Notes under the pieces: generated by a model
What the model was told of the DNA's origin: nothing
The model's database searches: none
The model's input: the letters and a program-made list of their open reading frames with translations, nothing else
Shown: one piece after another, positions 27,245 through 35,801 of the stretch
Layout: each line of letters begins with the position of its first letter
How positions within the stretch are numbered: the first letter of the stretch is position 1
Program-made: the position numbers and the translations under genes
Source: Nitrospira sp.
Lineage (GTDB): Bacteria > Nitrospirota > Nitrospiria > Nitrospirales > Nitrospiraceae
Assembly (NCBI GenBank): GCA_029194725.1
Contig: JARFXQ010000005.1
Span: 175,447-239,446 of the forward strand
Length of the DNA stretch: 64,000 nt
Direction: 5' to 3'

Positions 27245-28600
27245 ATGGCACTTGGCCTCGCGGCATACGTCATAATCGTGAGCGGCTTATTCTTCGCAAT
27301 CTGGAAACGACCGGCCGTCGCCCTTGCGGGTGTTCTGTGCATGTTTGGTTTGGAACAATGGGGACAGGCCACGACGCCGTTCTTTGCCCAGCATCAAACA
27401 ATCACAAATCTTATTCTGGGCATACTTCTGGTTCTTGCATTGGCGGTGCAGTTCTTCCAGCACGGGCCGAGGTTGTTTTCGGAATACCCTTTACTTGGCT
27501 GGCTGACCATATCATTCTTCCTCTATGCATTTCTATCCACACAGTGGGCGCCACGCCCTGACTTGAGCCTCAAGTTGTGGGGGCACGCGTGGCCCTATGT
27601 CGTGACTCTTGTTGTGTTGGCGCCACTGATCATTAGAGAACCTCGGGATCTTGAGTCTGCAAACCAAGCGCTGTTGGTGATTGGAGGGGCATTGACTCTG
27701 CTGCTCTTGTTCTTTGTGAAGTGGGAGGGTAGACAAATCATACTTGGCGAGGAAGCTGGGAACCCCCTGGCAGTGGCGGTCATGGCAGGCATGGTGATCC
27801 TTGTCGCCCTCTTGGCAGATCCCTGGAAGGGAAAGAAGCTATGGCTTCCCCTAAAATGGATTTTGGTGGTCCTCTGTTTGTCCCTCATTGTGCGATCGGG
27901 GTCGCGTGGACAACTCTTCTCCGTTCTCCTGGTTGCATTACTCTGTTGGCCTCTTAGTCACGGCCTGTCGAACGCTAAGCAGTTTGGCATCTTGGCTTTT
28001 TTGGTCGTATTTGTTGGCGTCACAACAAACTATGCACTCAGAGAGTTCTGGGCAGAAGAACAATCCTACTATGCAGGAGGGAATCGTTGGAGTGGCAAGG
28101 CTATGGAAGGCGCTATGGTTGGGCGCTTAACAGACGCGGTGATGCTGGTAGACCGAGCTTACCAATCGGCAGACACGATTATCTTTGGCCTTGGTAATTC
28201 GGCAGCGTGGGACCCCCGTATATTGGGCATCTATCCTCATTTCGTACCTCTGGAAATCTTGGCCGAAGAAGGACTCATCGGTTTCGGCCTCTTTGTTTTC
28301 GTCTTGCTTGCCACGGTGACAACTGCCATTCGGTGCTATAGGGACACGATGGAGAAACCTGAAACACGTCCCCTGTTTGCTGGACTCCTGGCGCTTTTCT
28401 TCTTTACATTTCTCCTGTCGTTGAAACAAGGAAGCTTACTGGGTAACCTCGATCCCTTCATGTTTGCTATTCTCCTCGGACGATTCCGACTGTTTCTCGC
28501 CAGGATTCTGGAAGTTGGTGGCTATGCCACCCTACAACCTTCAAAATCGCATGAGGCATCATTCACATCTCCCCCACCGTATTTTCCCAAAGCTTACTAG
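27245..28600 (+). CDS. O-antigen ligase/polymerase family membrane protein (Wzy/WaaL-like)
   Basis: The 451-residue polytopic protein has about ten TM helices, a large periplasmic loop at about 280-335, and the Wzy_C signature region including 'LSLIVRSGSRGQLFSVLLV'. The late segment 'FGLGNSAAWDPRILGIYPH...LEILAEEGLIGFGLFVFVLL' is typical of EPS polymerases. It likely polymerises flipped repeat units. It lies between the flippase and two glycosyltransferases. Confidence 0.85.
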   Translation: MALGLAAYVIIVSGLFFAIWKRPAVALAGVLCMFGLEQWGQATTPFFAQHQTITNLILGILLVLALAVQFFQHGPRLFSEYPLLGWLTISFFLYAFLSTQWAPRPDLSLKLWGHAWPYVVTLVVLAPLIIREPRDLESANQALLVIGGALTLLLLFFVKWEGRQIILGEEAGNPLAVAVMAGMVILVALLADPWKGKKLWLPLKWILVVLCLSLIVRSGSRGQLFSVLLVALLCWPLSHGLSNAKQFGILAFLVVFVGVTTNYALREFWAEEQSYYAGGNRWSGKAMEGAMVGRLTDAVMLVDRAYQSADTIIFGLGNSAAWDPRILGIYPHFVPLEILAEEGLIGFGLFVFVLLATVTTAIRCYRDTMEKPETRPLFAGLLALFFFTFLLSLKQGSLLGNLDPFMFAILLGRFRLFLARILEVGGYATLQPSKSHEASFTSPPPYFPKAY

Positions 28601-28695
28601 GAGAATCATGTCGTGCACACTCTTGCTGAATTAGGGCCGGAGGAATAGGGACTGACATCGCATCACTTCTTTGCGCAACATTAAATGAAGGAACC

Positions 28696-29850
28696 ATGAT
28701 TATGGTTAGTGCATACTTCGGGCGAGTAGGAATCATTCAACGAGTACTATCACCCTACCGAATTCCGGTATTCGACCTCATAGCGAATGATTGTGCAGAT
28801 GGTTTGTCTGTCGCCTCGGGAAAGAAAGCGGTAGGCGAAACACTGGAAGAAGGTGATCGACGGGCATTGCGAGTAGCGCAACATGGTGAGCTACTCAACC
28901 ATCATTTGTTTAATGGTCGATACTATCTTTGTTGGCAATCAGGAATTATCAATTGGCTGAACGAGTGGAACCCAGACATCCTTGTTGTAGAAGCGAATCC
29001 TCGCTTAATAAGCACAATTCAAGCCATTACTTGGATGCATAAGCGAGACAGGCCAGTAATTGGTCACGGATTGGGCGTGATGCCATTGACCCCGGGGTTT
29101 AAGTCATTGAGGAACTGGGGACGGAGAGCCAATATCCATCAATACGATGCCATCATTGCCTATAGCTCTCTGGCGGCTGAGCAATATTCTAAGCTTGGAG
29201 TTTCCTGCAAAAGGATCTTCGTTGCCTATAACGCAGTAGCAAGTCAGCCCAACTCTCCAATGCCTCTTCGAACCAGAGATACTAATAGGCCTACCCGAAT
29301 CCTCTTTGTTGGCCGACTTCTACCTGGGAAACGAGTCGACATGCTTCTCACTGCATGTAGCCGGCTTCCCGCCGGTTCTCTGGAGCTTTGGATTGTGGGG
29401 GAAGGGCCGGAGAGACAACGTCTAGAGATACAGGCTCAAAAATTGAAAAGCACTGTTCTATTTTGCGGTGACATGAGAGGTCAGGCCCTTCGTAATGTCT
29501 TCTGTGAGGCTGATTTGTTTGTGTTGCCCGGTCTAGGTGGGCTTGCTGTCCAGGAGGCCATGTCCTACGGACTTCCGGTGATCGTTGCAGATGGCGATGG
29601 AACGCAGTTCGATCTTGTATCAAAGGAGAATGGATGGACGATACAACCCGGTGACATCAATGCACTCGAGCTGTCGCTTAGGGAAGCTCTCAAGAATCGC
29701 GATCGGCTACGCTTGATGGGACGTCATTCCTATCACATCGTTAAAGAAAAAATTAACATTGAGTGTATGGCCTCCTCATTTATTCAAGTCTTTTCGGATC
29801 TTAAGGGGACGCAACGCACCAACCTCGGTCAGACAAAACTTGTTGCTTGA
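28696..29850 (+). CDS. Glycosyltransferase family 4 protein
   Basis: This is a 384-residue GT-B enzyme. The C-terminal nucleotide-sugar domain has 'RILFVGRLLPGKRVDMLL', 'LWIVGEGPERQRLE' and 'DLFVLPGLGGLAVQEAMSYGLP', with the E-x7-E region in modified form. The N-terminal half is divergent ('VGIIQRVLSPYRIPVFD'). Donor and acceptor are unknown. The frame ends 13 bases before the next glycosyltransferase start. Confidence 0.88.
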   Translation: MIMVSAYFGRVGIIQRVLSPYRIPVFDLIANDCADGLSVASGKKAVGETLEEGDRRALRVAQHGELLNHHLFNGRYYLCWQSGIINWLNEWNPDILVVEANPRLISTIQAITWMHKRDRPVIGHGLGVMPLTPGFKSLRNWGRRANIHQYDAIIAYSSLAAEQYSKLGVSCKRIFVAYNAVASQPNSPMPLRTRDTNRPTRILFVGRLLPGKRVDMLLTACSRLPAGSLELWIVGEGPERQRLEIQAQKLKSTVLFCGDMRGQALRNVFCEADLFVLPGLGGLAVQEAMSYGLPVIVADGDGTQFDLVSKENGWTIQPGDINALELSLREALKNRDRLRLMGRHSYHIVKEKINIECMASSFIQVFSDLKGTQRTNLGQTKLVA

Positions 29851-29863
29851 GTCAGCATTGAAT

Positions 29864-31009
29864 ATGCGAATTCTTTTTGTCATTACGGTCTTTTTCCCCA
29901 GTCGCATTTACGGCGGACCGGCAACAGTGGCGCTCAATCAGGCTCGAGAACTGGTGAGACGAGGACACGAAGTAACGGTGATCACAAGCGACATCTTGTC
30001 TCTGAATCCACGTCAGCATGTGGACCAGCCTGAGATGGAAATCGAAGGTGTGCATGTCAAATACTTCCGAACATGGATGCTGCTTCCTCGCTTCTCTTTC
30101 TTAATGTCTCCCAAACTACTACTTTGGGTGAGACACTCACTCAGTCAGTTCGACGTGGTCCATGTGCATTTTGCAAGAGATTGGATTCCAGCGATGGTAG
30201 CAAAGAAAGCTACGCGACAGGGCATTCCGGTATTTTTGCAACCTCATGGAATGCTTGGAAGAACAGATGGATTCAGAAAATACCTTGATAAGCTTGTTAT
30301 CTCCCAGCTACTCCAAGCAGCAACAGCTGTTTTGCCCTTACAAGCAACGGAGATGAACAGTATCGCAGCAATTTCACCCACAGCCCGATTGCTGACCTTA
30401 CCCAATGGAATAAAGAATCAGCCTTTCGACCAGGTATGGTCACGAAATGCCCTTAGCAATAGAACCGTGCTCTTCTTGGCCCGGCTTCACCCAAGAAAAC
30501 GGGTGCTCTCAATTATTGAAGCCGTAAAGATTATCAAGAACTCTGGTCAAGGAGTGAGACTTAGGATTGTTGGTCCTGATGAAGGTGATCTTAACCGCGC
30601 GAATCAACGTGTGGTGGAATATGGCCTCGAACAATCAGTGGATTTTGTAGGACCGTTGGCACACGATAAAGTCATCTCAGAATTTCTGCAAGCGAGCATT
30701 TACGTCCTTCCAGCAGTAGACGAACCATTCGGTATGACCGTCATCGAAGCCATGGCATTAGGCGTCCCTACGATAGTTACAGAAGGGATACACATAAGAG
30801 ATATGCTCTGGAGTAATCGAGCGGCAATGATCGTACCTTCTGACCCAGAATCGATCGCCAAGGCAATACTCGAGTTGCTCAACAATCCTGATCTTGCGAC
30901 AGAGATTTCTATGAATGGGAAACAGCTAATCGCTCGCGATCTCACTATTGAGAAAGTAGTGACTCGACTCGAACAAATTTATCAGGGTACCTGCTATTCT
31001 GGACCATGA
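29864..31009 (+). CDS. Glycosyltransferase family 4 protein
   Basis: 381-residue GT-B enzyme beginning 'MRILFVITVFFPSRIYGGPA', with the acceptor-domain pattern 'VHVHFARDWIPAMVA', then 'VLFLARLHPRKRVLSIIEA' and 'YVLPAVDEPFGMTVIEAMAL' carrying the E-x7-E catalytic pair. ATG 29864 is preferred; the longer frame from 29759 overlaps the upstream gene. Likely adds one sugar of the repeat unit. Confidence 0.92.
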   Translation: MRILFVITVFFPSRIYGGPATVALNQARELVRRGHEVTVITSDILSLNPRQHVDQPEMEIEGVHVKYFRTWMLLPRFSFLMSPKLLLWVRHSLSQFDVVHVHFARDWIPAMVAKKATRQGIPVFLQPHGMLGRTDGFRKYLDKLVISQLLQAATAVLPLQATEMNSIAAISPTARLLTLPNGIKNQPFDQVWSRNALSNRTVLFLARLHPRKRVLSIIEAVKIIKNSGQGVRLRIVGPDEGDLNRANQRVVEYGLEQSVDFVGPLAHDKVISEFLQASIYVLPAVDEPFGMTVIEAMALGVPTIVTEGIHIRDMLWSNRAAMIVPSDPESIAKAILELLNNPDLATEISMNGKQLIARDLTIEKVVTRLEQIYQGTCYSGP

Positions 31010-31061
31010 CGCAACCAATCTACAGTTCTCCTAAAGTATTTTTCTTGCGCAAGGAAGCCAG

Positions 31062-31907
31062 ATGAAACTCGTCAGCCTCATTATCGGACTAATTACATTA
31101 ATAATCTCGGATGCGGAAGGGCAAACCAGTGTCGCATCACCTCACAAACCGTTCCCGGTATTCGATGCGACACTCTATTCCGGCAAACCTGACTTGTCAA
31201 TGCACGGTCTCCAGCCAATCACGCTGGTGTATGCAGGCAGCTTTGGATCTCACTGGCACAAGGAGAGCGATCACTTGCCAGAGCCGGAATCTGTGAAAGC
31301 TATTGCACGACAAGCTGAGGAACGAGGGTATCCGGTCGTGATTGATATCGAACATTGGATTCTCAAGGGCACGCATAAATCGATCACAGCAAGTCTGCAA
31401 AAATATTTGACCGTCCTTCAATGGTTTAAGGAGTCCGGCCCAAGCCTCAAGGTCGGTTACTATGGTATACCACCCATTCGTGACTACTGGAGGGCAATCA
31501 AAGATAAGGCGAGTCAAGATTATCGGGCATGGAAGGAAGACAATAATAAGCTCAGTCCACTCACGAGCGCTGTCGACATCTACTATCCTTCGTTATATAC
31601 GTTCTACCTCGACCGGGCAGCATGGAAAAGGTATGCGATCGCTCAAATAGAGGAAGCGAAACGATTTGCGAAAGGTAAGCCAACATACGTATTCTTATGG
31701 CCTCAGTTTCATGATTCGAATCGGATGCTTGGAGGACGATACTTGCCGGAGGATTACTGGCAACTTGAACTCGATATAGCACGCCAATACGCCGACGGCA
31801 TAATCATCTGGGGCGGATGGGATATAAAAACCAATCGCCCAGCCAAATGGGACGAGGAAGCTGCTTGGTGGAGGAAAACCAAAGAATTCGTTTTAACTTT
31901 ACCGTAA
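31062..31907 (+). CDS. Secreted glycoside-hydrolase-like protein, possibly GH56 (hyaluronidase)-like, paralogue A
   Basis: The 281-residue protein has an N-terminal signal peptide of about 20 residues. The body looks like a single TIM-barrel domain: 'PFPVFDATLYSGKPDL', then 'PVVIDIEHWILKG' with acids D95 and E97, 'GYYGIPPIRDYWRAI', 'YYPSLYTFY', 'YVFLWPQFHDSN' and 'GIIIWGGW'. The D-x-E followed by Trp, 'YPSLY' and the terminal 'IWGG' recall GH56 hyaluronidases. That is an inference from motifs, not a firm family call. About half the residues match the paralogue at 35802-36746. A role in trimming or releasing the exopolysaccharide is plausible. Confidence 0.75.
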   Translation: MKLVSLIIGLITLIISDAEGQTSVASPHKPFPVFDATLYSGKPDLSMHGLQPITLVYAGSFGSHWHKESDHLPEPESVKAIARQAEERGYPVVIDIEHWILKGTHKSITASLQKYLTVLQWFKESGPSLKVGYYGIPPIRDYWRAIKDKASQDYRAWKEDNNKLSPLTSAVDIYYPSLYTFYLDRAAWKRYAIAQIEEAKRFAKGKPTYVFLWPQFHDSNRMLGGRYLPEDYWQLELDIARQYADGIIIWGGWDIKTNRPAKWDEEAAWWRKTKEFVLTLP

Positions 31908-31943
31908 CGGTGAAGTGACATTGACTCCTTATCTGGACCATTC

Positions 31944-32240
31944 TTAATTAGAGCGGCGAGCTTTATCGGTTTCCCGTTCTTCCTGCTGTTGGCTGATGAA
32001 CCACTCGGGGTAGCGATCTGAATGAGCTGTGCGGGCGGTGCGCATTGTAATCAATGCGTCATGTTGCAGTCTCCTGTCAGGCTCGTACAGCCACACAAGC
32101 ACATTCACATTCAGGCACTCATCATGAAATCGCTGTTGAAACTCTCAATTACCACATTGTCAACGGGTTTGTTGTGTTGGAAGAATCAATCTTGACCAGA
32201 TGCGCATTGGATCATGCATCAAACGTCTTCGAAGTAAACC
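31944..32240 (-). pseudogene. IS3-family transposase (orfB) 3' fragment, frameshifted
   Basis: Read across frames on the minus strand, the segment gives 'FTSKTFDA', 'NAHLVKIDFFQHNKPVDN', 'VIESFNS', 'DECLNVNVLVWL', 'RIDYNAHRPHSSF' and a C-terminus ending KARRSN-stop. This is the well-known rve/IS3 integrase C-terminal pattern ('KPVDN..IESFN', 'DYN..RPHSSL'). At least two frameshifts and a premature stop make it non-functional. It directly abuts the intact IS256-family element. Confidence 0.8.
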
Positions 32241-32267
32241 AGGTTGGTCATGACACTATCATGGAGG

Positions 32268-33678
32268 AGTTATATTGAAGTCCGTTGAATTTTGAATGAG
32301 TGGCTCCCTCCGTGGAATACTCCACGGGAACCATAACCAAAGGAGCCACCGATGAGACGAGACACGAGGCAACGGAAGCACGCCATGGCGGGACTGCGGG
32401 CGATGGCAGGCGAGGAACGGATGTTAGGGACCATGGTCCGCGTCATCAACTCGGGCAAGCAGGCGCTGGATGCGGTGATGCTGGAGATGGGGCGTATGGT
32501 GGCCGAGAGTGTCATGCTGATTGAGCGCGAAGAGGTGACGGGACCTGACTACTATCCGACGGACCCTGCTCTCCAGAAGTGGGCGCATGAGGACGGATCG
32601 ATCTTCATGGGTGACCAGAAGGTCAAGGTGACGCGCCCCCGGCTGCGGCACGTGGAGCAGGGGGAGGTGACCCTCCAGTCTTATGCCAGGATGCGTGCCC
32701 CTGGGGCGTTCTCTGAGGAACTGCTGGAGAAGATTCTCAGGGGAGTGTCGGCCCAGCAATACGCCGACACCGTGCTCCATGCGGCTGGGGCGTTCGGGGT
32801 GTCCCCCTCCACGGTCTCACGCAAGCTCGTGGAGCTGACGGCCACGAAGCTGAAGGAATTCCAACAACGATCGCTGGCCGACTGCGCACCGTTCGCGGTG
32901 TTCCTCGACACGATCCACCGGGGCGGCGAGGCGTTCCTCGTGGCGCTCGGCGTGGACCGGAGCGGGGAGAAGATTGCCTTGGGGTTCTGGCAAGGCTCCT
33001 CGGAGAATCACGAGATCTGCGAGGCGCTGTTCGGGGACCTGGAGCGTCGAGGGCTGGCGCTCTCCAAGCGGATCCTGTTCGTCACTGACGGCGGCAGCGG
33101 GCTACTCAAAGCACTCCGGGCACGGTTCGGCAAGAAGCTGGTGCACCAACGCTGCGCCATTCACAAGAGCCGGAACCTGCAGCGGCACTTACCCAAACAG
33201 GATCGCAAGGCCGCCCATCAGCAGCTCAAGACGGCGTTGGAGCAGACGAGCTACGCCGATGCCAGGCAGATGTTGCGAGAACTGGAAGCGTGGCTGCGGA
33301 GCAAAAACGAATCGGCCGCGGATTCGCTCCTGGAAGCCTTCGAAGAATTATTGACGCTGCATCGACTGAAGGTGCCGGCACTACTGCGCAAGACACTGAT
33401 GTCCACCAACCCGATCGAGAGCATGTTCTCACTGGTCCGGCACAGCGAGCGCAACATCAAGCGTACGCGTGGCAGCCTGATGCTCCAGCGGTGGCTGGGG
33501 ACCGTGCTGCTCTCCTGCGAGAGCCGGTTTAAGAGGGTGAAGGGCTATGCCGAGATTGCGCAAGTCATTACAACCATTGAGGCGGTGCACGCGGAGCCGC
33601 AACTGGTTCAGACGAAGAAGGCCGCGTGAGACAACCATGGAGGCCGCTCAGGATATTTCAACGGACTTATTGACAACT
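32268..33678 (+). mobile_element. Intact IS256-family insertion sequence (about 1.4 kb)
   Basis: The ends 'agttatattgaagtccgttgaa' (32268-32289, split here as 'agttatattg' plus 'aagtccgttgaa') and the complement of 33657-33678 share 'agtt' and a perfect 12-base 'aagtccgttgaa' block. One transposase gene fills the element. Flanking direct repeats 'atcatggagg' occur at 32258-32267 and 33681-33690, but they are not symmetrically placed, so the target duplication is unresolved. It splits the EPS locus between paralogue A and the acetyltransferase. Confidence 0.85.
32352..33629 (+). CDS. IS256-family transposase
   Basis: The 425-residue DDE transposase has catalytic Asp in 'FLDTIHRGG' (about 186), Asp in 'FVTDGGSGLLKAL' (about 246) and Glu in 'TNPIESMFS' (about 356), plus the IS256 signature 'HQRCAIHKSRNLQRHLP'. 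ATG 32352 has AAAGGAG six bases upstream. The frame is complete with no disruption, so the element may be active. A second, degraded relative lies at 37147-37395. Confidence 0.95.
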   Translation: MRRDTRQRKHAMAGLRAMAGEERMLGTMVRVINSGKQALDAVMLEMGRMVAESVMLIEREEVTGPDYYPTDPALQKWAHEDGSIFMGDQKVKVTRPRLRHVEQGEVTLQSYARMRAPGAFSEELLEKILRGVSAQQYADTVLHAAGAFGVSPSTVSRKLVELTATKLKEFQQRSLADCAPFAVFLDTIHRGGEAFLVALGVDRSGEKIALGFWQGSSENHEICEALFGDLERRGLALSKRILFVTDGGSGLLKALRARFGKKLVHQRCAIHKSRNLQRHLPKQDRKAAHQQLKTALEQTSYADARQMLRELEAWLRSKNESAADSLLEAFEELLTLHRLKVPALLRKTLMSTNPIESMFSLVRHSERNIKRTRGSLMLQRWLGTVLLSCESRFKRVKGYAEIAQVITTIEAVHAEPQLVQTKKAA

Positions 33679-33784
33679 TCATCATGGAGGGTTCTAGCGG
33701 ACGGAGTACAGCAGAGAGCGCTGGGAAATACTCGCCGTTCCGGGCGTGAATAATAAATAACACCGATTGAGGTGGAATTGGGGA

Positions 33785-33802
33785 TTGGCGAATATTTGCC
33801 AA
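33785..33802. promoter_or_regulatory. Imperfect 18-bp palindrome upstream of the acetyltransferase
   Basis: 'ttggcgaatatttgccaa' matches its reverse complement at 16 of 18 positions. A further half-site 'ttggcgaatt' occurs at 33855-33864. Together they could be operators for the downstream acetyltransferase/glycosyltransferase genes. Spacing does not fit a sigma-54 -24/-12 element (nine rather than ten bases between GG and GC). Confidence 0.3.
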
Positions 33803-33918
33803 AAGCTTGCAATTCAACGCATGCTAAGTAACTCTCTTCAACGGGCGGCGACCTTTGGCGAATTGACCATCCAAGGTTGTCAATCTGCTAGAGAGCGTTT
33901 ATCAAGGAGTCCAAGTTG

Positions 33919-34521
33919 ATGCCGAGTCTAATAGTTCTCGGCCCATCATTGGCTGACTATGTTCCAGGTCAATACGACCCTGGCGCCCGTTGGTTCAAGA
34001 GGGGTTGTTGGTATTTCATAAATGCCTTCATCTTTCGATCCTGCCTGTTTCCCTTGAGCAGCGTGAAAGCGTGCCTTCTACGGATCTTTGGCGCACATAT
34101 CGGGAAGAGACTTGTCATTAAGCCTCGAGTAAACATCAAACATCCTTGGCGTCTTATCATCGACGACGATGTATGGATCGGCGAAGAGGTATGGATCGAC
34201 AATCTTGTCCCGGTTCACATAGGTTCGAACGTTTGTCTTTCCCAGGGTGCCCTCGTGCTCACTGGAAGCCACGATTATTCCGATCCGTCTTTTCGCCTCA
34301 CGCTCGGCGAAGTGCATCTTGAAGACGGGGCATGGGTTGCAGCTCGATCCATGGTTTGTCCAGGCGTTCGATGTGGCCGGAACGCTGTAATCACTGCGGG
34401 GAGCGTGCTTCGAAAGGACGCAGAACCCGATGGAGTGTATGCAGGAAATCCGGCTGTGCTTGTTCGGAGTCGGGTCATTCGCAATAAGGACGGATTCAAA
34501 CCACTTGCCGCTGCCATCTAA
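33919..34521 (+). CDS. Left-handed beta-helix acetyltransferase (WcaF/LbH family)
   Basis: The 200-residue protein has hexapeptide repeats: 'IGKRLVIKPRVNIKHPWRL', 'DDDVWIGEEVWIDNLVPVHI', 'NVCLSQGALVLTGSHDYSD', 'DGAWVAARSMVCPGVRCG' and 'NAVITAGSVL'. It ends 'PDGVYAGNPAVLVRSR', as in WcaF-type O-acetyltransferases. The family uses acetyl-CoA to acetylate a sugar of the repeat unit. ATG 33919 has AAGGAG upstream (TTG 33916 also possible). It is the first intact gene after the IS256 element. Confidence 0.88.
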   Translation: MPSLIVLGPSLADYVPGQYDPGARWFKRGCWYFINAFIFRSCLFPLSSVKACLLRIFGAHIGKRLVIKPRVNIKHPWRLIIDDDVWIGEEVWIDNLVPVHIGSNVCLSQGALVLTGSHDYSDPSFRLTLGEVHLEDGAWVAARSMVCPGVRCGRNAVITAGSVLRKDAEPDGVYAGNPAVLVRSRVIRNKDGFKPLAAAI

Positions 34522-34550
34522 CGGTACCCTCCTAACGTTAAAGTACTCGT

Positions 34551-35768
34551 ATGAGAATCGTTTTCGTTAATCGTTATTTTTACCCTGACCATTCAGCAAC
34601 AAGTCAGCTCTTGTACGACATTACGAGGCACCTTGCCCAGCAGGGACTTGATGTGCATGTGGTCGCCAGCCAGCAACTCTACAATAACTCAGCAGCCGGA
34701 CTGCCGCCCGAGGAGCGACACGAGGGTATTATGATTCACCGGCTCGATACGTCTACCCTTGGCAGAGCCAAGCTCTGGGGCCGCGCGCTCGACTATGCCA
34801 CTTTTTATCTCAGCGCAACCGTAGCGCTCTTCAAGTACCTGCGAGCCGGTGATGTTGTGGTTGCAAAGACTGATCCTCCTCTGATTTCAGTGGTTGCTGT
34901 AGTTGTCACGTCGTTGACTGGGGCTCGTTTGATCAACTGGACACAGGATTTGTTTCCAGAAGTGGCTGGAGCCCTACAAGTGCCGGGCGTGGGGCTCGTA
35001 GGGCAGGGACTCCGACAGCTTCGGAACCATGCTCTTCGGACGGCGTCTCGCAATATCGTGATTGGCGAGTGCATGGCCGCTCGCTTACGCGCTGAAGGCA
35101 TTCCTGGTGAGTCCATTCGCGTCATTCATAATTGGGCCGATGCTACGGCCATTCGTCCCATTGCTCATCGCGACAACCCCATAAGAACTGAATGGAATCT
35201 TCAGGGGAAATTTGTCGTGGGATATTCGGGGAATTTTGGTCGAGCGCATGAGTTTCAAACTATCCTACAGGCTGCCGAACAACTTAGGGACTCGCCTATT
35301 ATACGATTCTTGTTTATCGGCGACGGTGCTCAATTGCACCTTTTGAGGCAGGAAGTTGGCCGGCGTGGCCTGCGCAACGTCCTATTTCAACCTTATCAAC
35401 CGCGAGAGCGTCTCTCCAACAGCCTCAGTGCAGTTGACCTTCATCTCGTGTCTCTACGACCTGAACTGGAAGGTTTGATCGTGCCAAGCAAGTTTTATGG
35501 TATTGCGGCCGCTGGTCGCCCTGTTTTGTTTATGGGTAGTCCTACGGGCGAGATCGCTGCAATTCTGCGAGAACATCGCTGCGGATATACGGTCAACGTT
35601 GGAGAAACAACGGAGGCCGTTGCCATCATTACGAAGCTGGCGAACGATGATGTCGAGTGCCGCCGTCTCGGCGGCGCGGCGCGCGTGGCCCTTGAACAAC
35701 ATTACGACAGACATGTCGCGTTTCGAGCTTGGAATGACACGCTGGCACCATTGCGTCGGGCCGCATAG
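34551..35768 (+). CDS. Glycosyltransferase family 4 protein (WbuB-like)
   Basis: 405-residue GT-B enzyme starting 'MRIVFVNRYFYPDHSATSQ', with 'LINWTQDLFPEVAGAL' in the acceptor half and 'VVGYSGNFGRAHEFQTILQA', 'FLFIGDGAQLHLLRQE' and 'EGLIVPSKFYGIAAAGRPVL' in the donor half. These features match WbuB/WcaI-type transferases common in capsule and colanic-acid loci. It lies 29 bases after the acetyltransferase gene. Confidence 0.9.
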   Translation: MRIVFVNRYFYPDHSATSQLLYDITRHLAQQGLDVHVVASQQLYNNSAAGLPPEERHEGIMIHRLDTSTLGRAKLWGRALDYATFYLSATVALFKYLRAGDVVVAKTDPPLISVVAVVVTSLTGARLINWTQDLFPEVAGALQVPGVGLVGQGLRQLRNHALRTASRNIVIGECMAARLRAEGIPGESIRVIHNWADATAIRPIAHRDNPIRTEWNLQGKFVVGYSGNFGRAHEFQTILQAAEQLRDSPIIRFLFIGDGAQLHLLRQEVGRRGLRNVLFQPYQPRERLSNSLSAVDLHLVSLRPELEGLIVPSKFYGIAAAGRPVLFMGSPTGEIAAILREHRCGYTVNVGETTEAVAIITKLANDDVECRRLGGAARVALEQHYDRHVAFRAWNDTLAPLRRAA

Positions 35769-35801
35769 TTCACTGCGGTCATAACAAGGGGAAAGTCTAT
35801 T

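Noticed and set aside
32258..33690. 10-bp direct repeat 'atcatggagg' as the IS256 target duplication
   Set aside because: It is not adjacent to both element ends (two-base offset on the right), and IS256 elements usually give 8-9 bp; kept only as an observation.
33785..33802. Sigma-54 promoter before the acetyltransferase
   Set aside because: The GG-GC spacing is nine, not ten; more likely a palindromic site.
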